A DNA stretch of 64,000 nt, taken from the NCBI RefSeq assembly GCF_030717955.1, contig NZ_JAUZVY010000001.1:806001-870000 (forward strand). The letters are read 5' to 3'. Origin of the DNA: Alkalimonas delamerensis. GTDB taxonomy: Bacteria; Pseudomonadota; Gammaproteobacteria; Enterobacterales; Alteromonadaceae. Positions 33,823-42,472 of this stretch are shown one piece after another. The position numbers were made by a program, and so were the translations under genes. Numbering within the stretch: the first letter of the stretch is position 1; every line of letters starts with the position of its first letter. Under the pieces are notes generated by a model. That model worked only from the letters and a program-made list of their open reading frames with translations, searched no databases and was not told the origin of the DNA.

Positions 33823-34833
33823 TTATTGCTCGGGTGGGGTATTTTTTAGCGCCTTTTGCTGCTTTTGAATCAGCTGGTCCAGCTCTTTGGCCAACCGCAA
33901 TTTGTTTTCCAGGGAATTATCCAGCAATTGACTGATTTCAGTGAGCAACTGAGCGTTCGTTTCTGCAGCGCTTTTATCCGCAGCGGGGGCTGGTGCTGCT
34001 TCTGTCTGCACCGGCTTGAGATTGGCCACTTCATCCATAATCTCATCAATCACTGCTTGCACGTCCGAAGCTTCCAAATAGGGTTTTTCTTCCAGGTAGC
34101 CGTATAGGAAGACCCGGTCCATCAGGGTGTTGATCTTGCGTGGGATCCCCCGGCTAAAGCCCTGGATCAATGCAAAGCAGTCATCCGACAACAGGGGCGT
34201 TTCAACCCCGGCCTGTTTAATGCGATAGCTGACATACGCCTGGGTATCTTCGACCTGCAAGGGGGTTAGATTGCTGGAGGCAATGATGCGCTGACGAAAC
34301 TGCTCCATATCCGGTGCTTGTATCACCGCATTCAATTCATTTTGACCAAGCAGGAAGCTTTGCAGCAAAGGTTTGCCATCCGCCATAAAGTTGGACAGCA
34401 TACGAAGCTCCTCAATGGCCTCCAGGGGCAGATTTTGAGCTTCATCCACCAACAGCAGGGCGCGACGATGTTGTGCATGCAGGCGCTTGAGAAAGCTGCC
34501 AATGGCATCCAGGTAGGATGCTTTGCTGTGTTCACTGACCACCAGGTTAAAGGCCGATGCAATCATGCGGATCAAATCATCGGGCGATAAGCGGGAGGTG
34601 ACAATTTGCTTGGCAATGATTTCATCTTGATTCAGCTGACTGAGCAATTGATTGGCAATGGTGGTTTTGCCGGTGCCAACATCGCCGGTAATGACAATGA
34701 AGCCTTCACCCTGGCTCAGGCCATATTGTAGATATGCCAGCGCTCGTTTGTGCAGCTTGCTGGCAAAAAACCAATTTGGGTTGGGCGTTAGCTGAAAAGG
34801 GCGTTCCTTAAACCCATAGTACTTTTCGTACAT
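33823..34833 (-). CDS. XrtA-associated AAA ATPase (TIGR03015-like, ExeA-related)
   Basis: 336 aa. The start YYGFKERPFQLTPNPNWFFAS is typical of exosortase-associated and ExeA-type ATPases. Walker A GDVGTGKTT lies at residues 50-58 and Walker B LLLVDEAQN near 127-134. A C-terminal part (Pro/Ala-rich then coiled-coil, residues 275-330) follows. No membrane segment is seen. It is thought to energise polysaccharide assembly or export (family context, mechanism unknown). It converges on the barrel gene and is transcribed on its own from the tRNA side. Confidence 0.9.
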   Translation of the reverse strand: MYEKYYGFKERPFQLTPNPNWFFASKLHKRALAYLQYGLSQGEGFIVITGDVGTGKTTIANQLLSQLNQDEIIAKQIVTSRLSPDDLIRMIASAFNLVVSEHSKASYLDAIGSFLKRLHAQHRRALLLVDEAQNLPLEAIEELRMLSNFMADGKPLLQSFLLGQNELNAVIQAPDMEQFRQRIIASSNLTPLQVEDTQAYVSYRIKQAGVETPLLSDDCFALIQGFSRGIPRKINTLMDRVFLYGYLEEKPYLEASDVQAVIDEIMDEVANLKPVQTEAAPAPAADKSAAETNAQLLTEISQLLDNSLENKLRLAKELDQLIQKQQKALKNTPPEQ

Positions 34834-34985
34834 AATCCATTCCTGTAGTCACGCGCAAAGAATTCTTAATGCAAACGCCATGCTACCACTTTTCGCTGGC
34901 AGCGTGAATACTGGCAGTGATTTGCACTAAATTTCAGCATCACGTTTAAAAAATACGCGAACAAAACAAGGCTCTGAAAAAACTG

Positions 34986-35014
34986 TTGACAGCTGGCGGG
35001 GTGACCCCTAGAAT
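34986..35014 (+). promoter_or_regulatory. Strong sigma-70 promoter of the tRNA operon
   Basis: Consensus TTGACA (34986-34991), 17-base spacer, TAGAAT (35009-35014), then a GC-rich discriminator GCGCTCC. The discriminator is typical of stringently controlled stable-RNA promoters. Confidence 0.85.
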
Positions 35015-35060
35015 GCGCTCCGTGTTCAGCGATAAACCAGTTTCCTGAATACGCCCGTGT

Positions 35061-35136
<76 letters not shown>

Positions 35137-35152
35137 AAGATTTTTTTAGTGC

Positions 35153-35228
35153 GTCCCCTTCGTCTAGAGGCCTAGGACACCGCCCTTTCACGGCGGTAAC
35201 AGGGGTTCGAATCCCCTAGGGGACGCCA
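35153..35228 (+). tRNA. tRNA-Glu(TTC), copy 1
   Basis: 76 nt with encoded CCA. Acceptor GTCCCCT pairs with AGGGGAC; anticodon stem CCGCC/GGCGG with loop CTTTCAC gives anticodon TTC; T-loop TTCGAAT. Identical in sequence to copies 2 and 3. Confidence 0.97.
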
Positions 35229-35262
35229 ATTAATCTTGTCAAAGTGCTACTGTTCGTTCTGC

Positions 35263-35338
35263 GTCCCCTTCGTCTAGAGGCCTAGGACACCGCCCTTTCA
35301 CGGCGGTAACAGGGGTTCGAATCCCCTAGGGGACGCCA
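35263..35338 (+). tRNA. tRNA-Glu(TTC), copy 2
   Basis: 76 nt, identical to copy 1, separated from it by a 34-base spacer of unrelated sequence. Same operon. Confidence 0.97.
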
Positions 35339-35360
35339 CTAACAGTCAGCCACTTCCTAA

Positions 35361-35436
35361 GTCCCCTTCGTCTAGAGGCCTAGGACACCGCCCTTTCACG
35401 GCGGTAACAGGGGTTCGAATCCCCTAGGGGACGCCA
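35361..35436 (+). tRNA. tRNA-Glu(TTC), copy 3
   Basis: 76 nt, identical to copies 1 and 2; 22-base spacer before it. Last intact tRNA of the operon. Confidence 0.97.
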
Positions 35437-35480
35437 CACCTTTTTCACTTCAATTGATTACTTCTGTCCGAATACTTATC

Positions 35481-35560
35481 GCCGTGAGGCGGTGTCGGGA
35501 CACCGCGCAAAGCCATCTGGCACGGCGGTAACAGGGGGTCGAATCCCCTAGGGGACGCCA
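35481..35560 (+). pseudogene. Degraded fourth tRNA-Glu
   Basis: Bases 35521-35560 match the last 40 nt of the tRNA-Glu copies at 39 of 40 positions, the one change being T to G in the T-loop (TTCGAA to GTCGAA). Upstream only GGACACCGC (35498-35506) aligns with the D-arm/anticodon-stem region. The anticodon loop is enlarged to about 17 bases and no 5' acceptor strand is present. A palindrome GCGGTGTC/GACACCGC (35489-35506) sits where the D-arm should be. It cannot fold as a working tRNA. Confidence 0.8.
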
Positions 35561-35604
35561 TTTCTTCTTTAGTGTTGAGTTATTAGTTTTAAGTGTTAAG
35601 TTAA

Positions 35605-35694
35605 AAAACTCAAAACTCAAAACTCAAAACTCAAAACTCAAAACTCAAAACTCAAAACTCAAAACTCAAAACTCAAAACTCAAAACTCAAAACT
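35605..35694. repeat. Heptanucleotide tandem repeat (CAAAACT)n
   Basis: Twelve perfect CAAAACT units (35611-35694) preceded by one partial unit (AAAACT, 35605-35610). The array stops at the tesA stop codon (35693-35695) and overlaps it by two bases. Looser variants of the unit extend left to about 35575. Such an array is prone to slippage, but it lies outside any reading frame. Confidence 0.95.
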
Positions 35695-36301
35695 ACTCTC
35701 CCACCAGTCTCGCAAACCAAAGCTTCATCTGCTGTTTAATCAGCGGCTGTGCCTCCCGGTTCGGGTGAATGCCGTCTGGCAGCATCAGGTCATCATCCAG
35801 GGCAATTTGTTCCATAAAAAAGGGCCAGAGTGGCAGCTGATAACGCTCAGCCAGGGTGGGGTAGAGGGCTTCAAACTGGCGGGTGTAGCGAGGGCCTAAG
35901 TTCGGTGGAATGCGGATCTGCATCAGCAGCGCCTGAGCACCGGCATCCTGACTGAGTGCAATCAACTGACTCAGGTTGTGTTCAAGCTGCGGAATGGCAA
36001 AGCCACGCAGCCCATCGTTGCCACCAAGCTCAATCAACACATAATGCGGTTGATGCTGCTCAAGCAAAGCAGGTAAACGCGCCAGGCCACCGGCCGAGGT
36101 TTCACCGCTGATGCTGGCATTGATGATCGTCAGCGGGACTTGCTCCGTATCCAACCATTGCTGCACCAGATAGACCCAACCTTGCTGCTCCTGCATATTG
36201 TAGGCAGCACTCAGGCTATCCCCCAGCAGCAACAACCTTTTCGGCTGCGCATAAGTCGTGGTACTGTAAACAACAAACAGCAGAATTAAGAAAGCACGCA
36301 T
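35693..36301 (-). CDS. tesA: Acyl-CoA thioesterase I / lysophospholipase L1 (SGNH hydrolase)
   Basis: 202 aa from ATG 36301; longer in-frame starts would destroy the signal peptide MRAFLILLFVVYSTTTYAQ. SGNH blocks are GDSLSAAYN (block I), the Gly of block II, GGNDGLRG (block III), and DGIHPN with the catalytic Asp and His (block V). It is a periplasmic esterase/thioesterase of about the usual size. It is divergent from ybbA, with the two start codons sharing CATG. The downstream side is the heptanucleotide repeat. Confidence 0.92.
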   Translation of the reverse strand: MRAFLILLFVVYSTTTYAQPKRLLLLGDSLSAAYNMQEQQGWVYLVQQWLDTEQVPLTIINASISGETSAGGLARLPALLEQHQPHYVLIELGGNDGLRGFAIPQLEHNLSQLIALSQDAGAQALLMQIRIPPNLGPRYTRQFEALYPTLAERYQLPLWPFFMEQIALDDDLMLPDGIHPNREAQPLIKQQMKLWFARLVGE

Positions 36302-37022
36302 GACATCATCACCACAAATTGAGATTAAAGCGACCGGTTTGACAAAACGGGTCAAACTGACTGAAGGATCACTGACTATCCTGAATGATTTGCATTTAAC
36401 AATCAAGCGGGGTGAGTCGGTTGCCATAGTGGGTGCTTCCGGTTCCGGTAAATCGACCTTGCTTGGGATTTTGGCTGGCCTGGATACAGCTTCAGAAGGT
36501 GAAGTCTTTTTAGCAGGGCATCCGCTGCATCAATTGGATGAAGACAGTCGGGCAGGGCTGAGAGCCAGTCATGTGGGTTTTGTTTTTCAGTCGTTCTTAC
36601 TGCTTCCTGGCCTCACGGCGCTGGAAAACATCACCTTGCCTGCGGAGTTGGCTGGTATTCACAACGCCAAAGCCCGTGGTTTGGAGTTGCTGGCCAAGGT
36701 TGGCCTGTCAGAGCGCCGTGATTTTTATCCGACCCAGCTGTCCGGCGGTGAGCAACAACGGGTGGCCATCGCCAGAGCCTTTATTACCGAACCGAGGATT
36801 TTATTTGCTGATGAGCCTTCGGCCAACCTGGATGAGAAAACCGGTTTGCTGGTCGAGGACTTGCTGTTTGAGTTGAATCAACAGCAAGGCACCACTCTGG
36901 TGTTGGTCACCCATAAAACCGAGTTGGCAGAGCGCTGTCAACAGCAGTATCTGATGCACCATGGCCAGTTGGAGCAACAAACCGAACTGGCATCCATTTC
37001 GGAGCAGCGCCATGTGGGTTAG
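36300..37022 (+). CDS. ybbA: ABC transporter ATP-binding protein (YbbA-like)
   Basis: 240 aa. Walker A GASGSGKST, ABC signature LSGGEQQRVAIARA and Walker B ILFADEPSANLDE are intact. GFVFQSFLLLPGLTALENI is the Q-loop region typical of the LolD/MacB/YbbA type. It pairs with the large FtsX-like permease encoded next (11-base overlap). In enteric bacteria the same tesA/ybbA/ybbP arrangement occurs. The substrate is not established; extraction of hydrophobic molecules or lipoproteins from the membrane is the family idea. Confidence 0.92.
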   Translation: MTSSPQIEIKATGLTKRVKLTEGSLTILNDLHLTIKRGESVAIVGASGSGKSTLLGILAGLDTASEGEVFLAGHPLHQLDEDSRAGLRASHVGFVFQSFLLLPGLTALENITLPAELAGIHNAKARGLELLAKVGLSERRDFYPTQLSGGEQQRVAIARAFITEPRILFADEPSANLDEKTGLLVEDLLFELNQQQGTTLVLVTHKTELAERCQQQYLMHHGQLEQQTELASISEQRHVG

Positions 37023-39492
37023 CATTGCCTGGCGGTTGTTTTGGCGTGAATTAAAGCGTGGCGAGCTGTGGGTAATTGCTTTTGCGCTTTTTCTGGCGGT
37101 TTTTTCCGTGGTGATGCTGACCGGCATTACCGAAAGTGTGCGCTCGGCCCTGTATCAACGCAGTGCCAGCTTTCTGGCGGCCGATTTGGTGCTGCGCTCC
37201 AGCCGGCCTTTTCGGGATGAGCTGCTGCAGGTCGCTGACGATCTCGAGGTCCAACAGGCGCAGCAAATGCTGTTTGACTCCATGCTGTTTTCTGCCGAAG
37301 AAATGCAGTTGGTCACTGTCAAAGCGGTGTCCAGTGCTTACCCTTTGCGTGGTGAGCTGGTGCTGCGCCATGGCAGTGAAGTAGGGCAAGGCGTCTCTGG
37401 TCGTTTTGAGCCGGGTGATATCTGGCTGGAGCCCAGGTTGCTGAGTCTGTTGGCGGTAGAGCCTGGCGATTCACTGGAATTGGGGATGGCCCAGCTGCGG
37501 GTGGCTGGCATCATTGAAGCCGAGCCCGATGCACCGCTCAATGTGTTTGGTGGCAATCCCAGGGTGCTGATGCATCTGGACGATGTGGCCGCCACCGAAG
37601 TGGTGCAGCCAGGCAGCCGTATTGCCTATCGTTATCTGTTTGCCGGCTCTGCTGGTGCCTTATCGGAGCTGCGGCAACAGTTTGATGACCGTTTATCGGT
37701 GCATGAACAGTGGCAGGAGCTGGATCCGGAAACAGCGATAGGCGCCGCTATGGAGCGGGCAGAGAGCTTTTTGCTGCTGGCGGGCCTGTTAGGTATTGTG
37801 TTGGCCGCCAGTGCTTCTGCAGTGGCAGCCAATCGCTATCGGCAGCGTCATGCCGAAGCAGTTGCGGTGATCAAAGCGCTGGGCGCCACCACCGGCACCG
37901 CCCGGAAAATTTATTGCAGTCACTTGCTGCTGGTGAGCTTGCTGAGCTCTTTGCTGGCCATTGGCGCTGGCCTGGTCTTGATGGTATTGGTGCAGCAGGG
38001 CATTCAGTTGTGGCTGGAAGATTACCAGCCGGTATTCAGCAGTCGTCCTTTGTGGATGGGGGCCTTGACCGCTGTGATTTGTGCTGGTCTGTTTTCAGCC
38101 CGCCCGGTCTGGCAACTGGCTGTGGTTCCTTCCATGGCGGTGCTGCGTCAATTGCCGGAATGGCGTTTTGATGTCTGGCATTTGCTGACCGGCGCCCTGG
38201 CGGTCTGGTTGTTGATGTGGCTGTTTAGCAAGGAGCTGATGCTGAGTCTGATCCTCTTTGCCGCTTGCGTGCTTTTTGCATTGATTCTGATGGGGCTGGC
38301 GGCTGTGTTGGTACGGGTTGCCCGGCCGATGGCGGCTGGTCAAAGTTCGGCGCTAAAACTGGCACTGGCAAATTTACGTCGCCGTTTGTGGCAAAACAGC
38401 TTTCAGTTGCTGACCTTCAGCATGGCACTCTTTTTGACCTTGTTGCTGTACTTTTTACGGATGGAGCTGCTGGAGCAATGGCAGCAGCAGATCCCCGAAG
38501 GGGCGCCCAATCAGTTTTTGGTTAATATTGCCGAGCACGAGCGTTCGGGCATTGAGGCCTTCGCAGCCGAGCATCAATTAGAGCTTGATACCTTTTATCC
38601 GATTGTGCGAGGGCGCTTAACCGAAACCAACCAGCAGCAATTGCGGCAACGGGCCAGCAAAGAAGAAGACACCGAGCGGGTGGGCGTAGGGCGTGAGCTG
38701 AATCTGACCTGGGCCTCAGAGCTGCCCGCCAACAACAGCGTGCAGTCAGGCCGCTGGTTTACCGCGGAAACTGCCGCCGAGGTATCGGTGGAGTCTGAGT
38801 TGGCTGAGCGGCTGGGCATTGAGCTGGGTGATGAGTTGACCTTTTCTATTGGTGGTCAGACGGTGTCGGCCAGTGTGACCAGCATTCGGTTGGTGGACTG
38901 GAATACGCTGCAACCCAACTTCTACATGATTCTTAGCGCGGATTTGCTGGCGGACTTTCCGGCCAGTTACCTCAGTGCTTTTTATCTGGATGCGGAGCGC
39001 GCTGCTGTGCTGAATCAGCTGAACCGGCAGTTCCCAACGGTGATCGTGCTGAATGTGGATGCCATTATCCAGCAGGTGCAGGATATTATTGCCCAGGTGA
39101 CGGTTGCTCTTAGCAGCATCCTGTTGCTGGTATTTGCTGCTGCCGTGCTGGTGCTGGTGGCTCAGGTCCAGGCAACCATGGAGCAGCGTGAGCAAGAGCT
39201 GGCCATTTTGCGTACTCTGGGCGCACGTTATGCGTTCTTACGCAATGCGATGTTGCTCGAGTTTGCCGCCTTAGGGGCCCTGGCTGGTGTGCTGGCAACC
39301 ATTCTGGCTGAGTCGGTGTTGGGTGTGTTGCAGTACCGGCTATTCGAGTTGCCGTTTCAGTTGCACTGGAACCTGTGGTGGATAGGGCCTGGCTTTGGCA
39401 TTTTGGTGGTGACCCTGCTGGGCTGGTGGCAGTTGCGTCAGCTGCTGGCAACACAGAGTTCGGTGCTGATGCGGCGGGCTATTTATTCTTAG
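37012..39492 (+). CDS. ybbP: FtsX-like ABC permease (YbbP-like)
   Basis: 826 aa from ATG 37012 with GGAG 7 bases upstream. An N-terminal helix (residues about 17-37) is followed by a periplasmic domain. Groups of three to four helices follow near 250-470, then a second periplasmic segment (about 490-690) and a final FtsX helix set to the C-terminus. The double FtsX layout is typical of YbbP. It forms the membrane part of the YbbA transporter. Confidence 0.9.
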   Translation: MWVSIAWRLFWRELKRGELWVIAFALFLAVFSVVMLTGITESVRSALYQRSASFLAADLVLRSSRPFRDELLQVADDLEVQQAQQMLFDSMLFSAEEMQLVTVKAVSSAYPLRGELVLRHGSEVGQGVSGRFEPGDIWLEPRLLSLLAVEPGDSLELGMAQLRVAGIIEAEPDAPLNVFGGNPRVLMHLDDVAATEVVQPGSRIAYRYLFAGSAGALSELRQQFDDRLSVHEQWQELDPETAIGAAMERAESFLLLAGLLGIVLAASASAVAANRYRQRHAEAVAVIKALGATTGTARKIYCSHLLLVSLLSSLLAIGAGLVLMVLVQQGIQLWLEDYQPVFSSRPLWMGALTAVICAGLFSARPVWQLAVVPSMAVLRQLPEWRFDVWHLLTGALAVWLLMWLFSKELMLSLILFAACVLFALILMGLAAVLVRVARPMAAGQSSALKLALANLRRRLWQNSFQLLTFSMALFLTLLLYFLRMELLEQWQQQIPEGAPNQFLVNIAEHERSGIEAFAAEHQLELDTFYPIVRGRLTETNQQQLRQRASKEEDTERVGVGRELNLTWASELPANNSVQSGRWFTAETAAEVSVESELAERLGIELGDELTFSIGGQTVSASVTSIRLVDWNTLQPNFYMILSADLLADFPASYLSAFYLDAERAAVLNQLNRQFPTVIVLNVDAIIQQVQDIIAQVTVALSSILLLVFAAAVLVLVAQVQATMEQREQELAILRTLGARYAFLRNAMLLEFAALGALAGVLATILAESVLGVLQYRLFELPFQLHWNLWWIGPGFGILVVTLLGWWQLRQLLATQSSVLMRRAIYS

Positions 39493-39516
39493 GTAGATAG
39501 CTGAAGACACAAATCA

Positions 39517-39557
39517 AGGCAACGCGTCCATGTCGGTGGCTGCGTTGCCTGCTTTTG
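39517..39557 (+). terminator. Terminator candidate after ybbP
   Basis: Perfect 9-bp stem AGGCAACGC (39517-39525) / GCGTTGCCT (39542-39550) with a 16-base loop, followed by GCTTTTG. The long loop lowers confidence. It lies between convergent genes. Confidence 0.55.
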
Positions 39558-39558
39558 T

Positions 39559-40452
39559 TCAGAGCGCCAGTTGCTGCAGGGCCTGACGCAAGTCCGGGTA
39601 GCTGAATTGGAAGCCAGCATCCAGTAGCTTCTTTGGGTAGACGTTTTGTCCATACAGCAGCAAATCGCCCATTTCACCAAACAATAGCCGCACCATGAAC
39701 GCAGGCATGGGCAGTAACGCAGGGCGTTTTAGTCGCTCAGCCAGCAGTTCGGCAAAGCGTTGGTTCGAGACGGCTTTGGGAGCAGTAGCATTGATTGGGC
39801 CATCCAACTCACTGTGCTGCAGCAGGAAGTCGATAATGGCCACCATGTCGTCCAGGTGGACCCAGGACATCATCTGCTGACCATCGCCGATACGACCGCC
39901 TAAACCAAAACGAAAAGGTGGCAGCATTTTCTTTAAGGCCCCCCCATCTGCTGCTAGTACGATACCGGTTCGCAGCAGGCAGACCCGGGTACGATCACTG
40001 GCAGCTCGTTTGGCCAGATTCTCCCAGCGGGCACAGACATCGTGGCTAAACTCTGGGTAGAAGTCCTGATGGGATTCATCAATGCAGTGGGGATCCTGAC
40101 GACCATAGTAGCCAATGGCTGAGCCGCTGATAAACACCTTGGGTGGATTGCTGGCTTGCTGTATCAGGGTGCTGAGCTGCTCTGTGATGGCCCACCGGCT
40201 TTGGCAAATGCGGTTTTTTTGCGATTTACTCCAGCGCTTGTCGGCAATGGGTTCACCGGCCAGGTTCAGCACGGCGTCATAGCGGTTAATGTCCAGGCCG
40301 GTCAGTTGTTCGCAGCTGCTGACATCATGACCAAACAGGGTCTTTACCTTAGCGGGTGACCGACTAAGCACGGTGATGCTGTGATCAGGCAACCAGCGCC
40401 GGATCACGGCCTGACCGATTAAACCGGTACCACCGGTGATAAGCAGATTCAT
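39559..40452 (-). CDS. yfcH: TIGR01777-family NAD(P)-dependent epimerase-like protein (YfcH-like)
   Basis: 297 aa. It starts NLLITGGTGLIGQAVIRRWL (Rossmann GxxGxxG) and has NLAGEPIADKRWSKSQK, the family hallmark, then SGSAIGYYGRQD and a C-terminal DUF1731-like end (PKKLLDAGFQFSYPDLRQAL). It is an extended SDR of unknown substrate. It lies next to folX as in E. coli, where the pair is also adjacent. Confidence 0.9.
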   Translation of the reverse strand: MNLLITGGTGLIGQAVIRRWLPDHSITVLSRSPAKVKTLFGHDVSSCEQLTGLDINRYDAVLNLAGEPIADKRWSKSQKNRICQSRWAITEQLSTLIQQASNPPKVFISGSAIGYYGRQDPHCIDESHQDFYPEFSHDVCARWENLAKRAASDRTRVCLLRTGIVLAADGGALKKMLPPFRFGLGGRIGDGQQMMSWVHLDDMVAIIDFLLQHSELDGPINATAPKAVSNQRFAELLAERLKRPALLPMPAFMVRLLFGEMGDLLLYGQNVYPKKLLDAGFQFSYPDLRQALQQLAL

Positions 40453-40525
40453 GGCCTGGCTCCTGTGCGTCCTTTCAAACAGTATAGTCGATAGCCGACT
40501 TCCATTCTGAGATGCGGCATCTGAA

Positions 40526-40888
40526 TTATTTTGTCACCGACAGAGTGAGTGAAACTGAGTCGGCAAAACGCAACGCATGCGGCTTGTCGATTTCGACTTC
40601 AGCGTATCGGACTGAAGGGTGTTCGGCGGCAATGGCCAGCACATCGGCAGTCAGTTTTTCCAGCAGGGCAAAGCGGTTGTCCTCGACAAAGGGAATGATT
40701 TTTTTGGTGATGGTGCGGTAATTGAGCGCTTTGTCCATATCATCACTGTTGGCAGCATCATCTGCTACGTATTGAATTTTGGCGTTGATTACGACATCCT
40801 GTTTATTCTTTATTTCATCGTCGTTAATGCCAATGTAGGTGCGAAGGCGAAGGTTTTTAATGCGAATGATGGCTGGGTTTAATTCCAT
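40526..40888 (-). CDS. folX: Dihydroneopterin triphosphate 2'-epimerase
   Basis: 120 aa. The sequence AIIRIKNLRLRTYIGINDDE and the later ALNYRTITKKIIPFVEDNRFALLEKL match E. coli FolX closely; VEIDKPHALRFADSV is also FolX-like and not FolB-like. The enzyme epimerises dihydroneopterin triphosphate to the monapterin series. Promoter proximal to yfcH on the same strand with a 73-base gap. The AI-2E-type permease diverges from it. Confidence 0.95.
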   Translation of the reverse strand: MELNPAIIRIKNLRLRTYIGINDDEIKNKQDVVINAKIQYVADDAANSDDMDKALNYRTITKKIIPFVEDNRFALLEKLTADVLAIAAEHPSVRYAEVEIDKPHALRFADSVSLTLSVTK

Positions 40889-40974
40889 GCGCTAAAACTC
40901 CATAATTTTTAGTTGGCTAGCCAGTTGCTTTACGCCTATTAAGCCTTTGCCGATCAGACAATGCAAGGAAGTTT

Positions 40975-42036
40975 ATGAATTTACCTGAAGCTCAAACCAC
41001 CCGGGTATTGGTCGCTTGTGCCGCCCTGGTGGTCATCCTGGCGGGCATTAAAGCCGCCGCAACCATCGTGGTCCCTTTCTTGCTGGCGCTGTTTATTGCC
41101 ATTATCTGCAGTCCGCTGATTCAGTTGCTGCACCGTTGGCACTTGCCAAAAATGCTCGCTATCCTATTGGTTATTTTGCTTATCTTGGTGGTGGGTACGT
41201 TTTTCGCCACCATTGTAGGCCAGTCGCTGACCGATTTGACCCGCAACATGCCGGAGTATCAGGTACGACTTAATGCGGCGGTGTTGCAGTTGTTGAATTG
41301 GCTGGCGGAGTACCATCTGGTGGTGGAGCCGCGCCAATTGCTCAGTCAAATTAACCCAGGCTCAGCCATGACACTGGCAACCAACCTGTTGGCTGGTCTT
41401 GGCACCATGCTGACCAATACTTTGCTGATTCTGTTGATCGTGGTGTTTATGCTGTTAGAAGCGCATAGCATCCCGGCCAAAATCAAGCTTGGCATGCAGC
41501 AGCCCGAGCAAAAGTTGCAGCAAGTGCAGCGCTTTTTGCAATCGGTGAATCGGTACATTGCCATTAAAACCATGATGAGTGCCTTAACAGGTGTGGTGGT
41601 CGGCTTGATGCTGTGGTTATTGGGGGTGAGTTACCCCTTGCTGTGGGGCATGCTGGCTTTTCTGCTCAATTACATTCCTAACATCGGCTCTATTATTGCG
41701 GCCGTGCCAGCGGTGCTGGTGGCTTTAGTGGATGGGGGATTAAGTCTGGCTTTTGCAACCACCCTGGTTTTTGTAGCCGTGAATCTGTTGGTTGGCAACA
41801 TGCTGGAGCCGCGTATCATGGGGCGGGGCCTGGGGCTGTCCACTCTGGTGGTGTTTCTATCCTTGATTTTCTGGGGCTGGATGCTGGGAACGGTTGGGAT
41901 GTTGCTGAGCATTCCGCTGACGATGATTGTAAAAATTGCGCTGGAAAACAGCCCCAACGGTCGCTGGATTGCCGTTTTGTTGGACTCCGAGGAGCAAACT
42001 CAACAGCGCGACGATCTGAAAAAGCCGTTGCTCTAG
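40975..42036 (+). CDS. AI-2E family permease (PerM/YdiK-like)
   Basis: 353 aa; AAGGAAG before ATG. About eight hydrophobic segments with the family layout: two close helices at the N-terminus, a soluble-looking middle (about 110-200), then GMLAFLLNYIPNIGSIIAAVPAVLVAL and the conserved C-terminal MLEPRIMGRGLGLSTLVVFLSLIFWGWMLG. The family exports or transports small molecules; autoinducer-2 export is shown for only some members. The specific substrate here is unknown. Confidence 0.9.
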   Translation: MNLPEAQTTRVLVACAALVVILAGIKAAATIVVPFLLALFIAIICSPLIQLLHRWHLPKMLAILLVILLILVVGTFFATIVGQSLTDLTRNMPEYQVRLNAAVLQLLNWLAEYHLVVEPRQLLSQINPGSAMTLATNLLAGLGTMLTNTLLILLIVVFMLLEAHSIPAKIKLGMQQPEQKLQQVQRFLQSVNRYIAIKTMMSALTGVVVGLMLWLLGVSYPLLWGMLAFLLNYIPNIGSIIAAVPAVLVALVDGGLSLAFATTLVFVAVNLLVGNMLEPRIMGRGLGLSTLVVFLSLIFWGWMLGTVGMLLSIPLTMIVKIALENSPNGRWIAVLLDSEEQTQQRDDLKKPLL

Positions 42037-42041
42037 TGATG

Positions 42042-42443
42042 CTAGCGCGCGGCCAGCGATTCCAGCTGCTCTGCCCGTTGCAAAATAAGCTGCAACTGGC
42101 AGCGCTTGTAGTAGGCCGCACCCAGTTGAACATCTGGCAGTTGCAGTTGGTATTGCCAGCGGCAGTGCTGCTCTTTCAATTGTTGGAAGCTTTCGGTGGC
42201 CGCCTGAAAGCTGTTTAAGGCGGCGGGGCGGCCGGTTCGTTGGCTGTGCTGCTGCAACACAAACTGATGATGTTGCTGCCATTGTGCCAGTTGTCGTCTG
42301 GCAGTGACCAACTGCTGGTCGTAACAGCTCAGCTGTTGGTGATAGCGCTGCTGTTGCGGACCGGATTCTGGCCAGGGGCACTTTTCTTCAATGGCTGCGG
42401 TGTGCAAGGCGACAGCGAGCATACTCAGGCTAAGAATCGTCAT
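42042..42443 (-). CDS. Small exported protein, LprI-like (DUF1311-type)
   Basis: 133 aa. A short hydrophobic N-terminus (MTILSLSMLAVALHTAA) suggests a signal peptide. Four Cys and the pattern CYDQQLVTARRQL, SFQQLKEQHCRWQYQLQ and YKRCQLQLILQRAEQLE resemble the lysozyme-inhibitor LprI fold, with paired Cys and helical Gln-rich segments. The Gln content is high, like several neighbours. It ends 5 bases from the convergent permease gene. The family assignment is tentative. Confidence 0.6.
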   Translation of the reverse strand: MTILSLSMLAVALHTAAIEEKCPWPESGPQQQRYHQQLSCYDQQLVTARRQLAQWQQHHQFVLQQHSQRTGRPAALNSFQAATESFQQLKEQHCRWQYQLQLPDVQLGAAYYKRCQLQLILQRAEQLESLAAR

Positions 42444-42472
42444 GCCAACCTCCGAGTTGGGGAATAGAAGAA

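Noticed and set aside
35481..35560. A fourth functional tRNA-Glu
   Set aside because: The 5' half does not align, the anticodon loop is too large and no acceptor pairing is possible.
35605..35694. CRISPR array
   Set aside because: Units are only 7 bases with no spacers. It is a simple tandem repeat.
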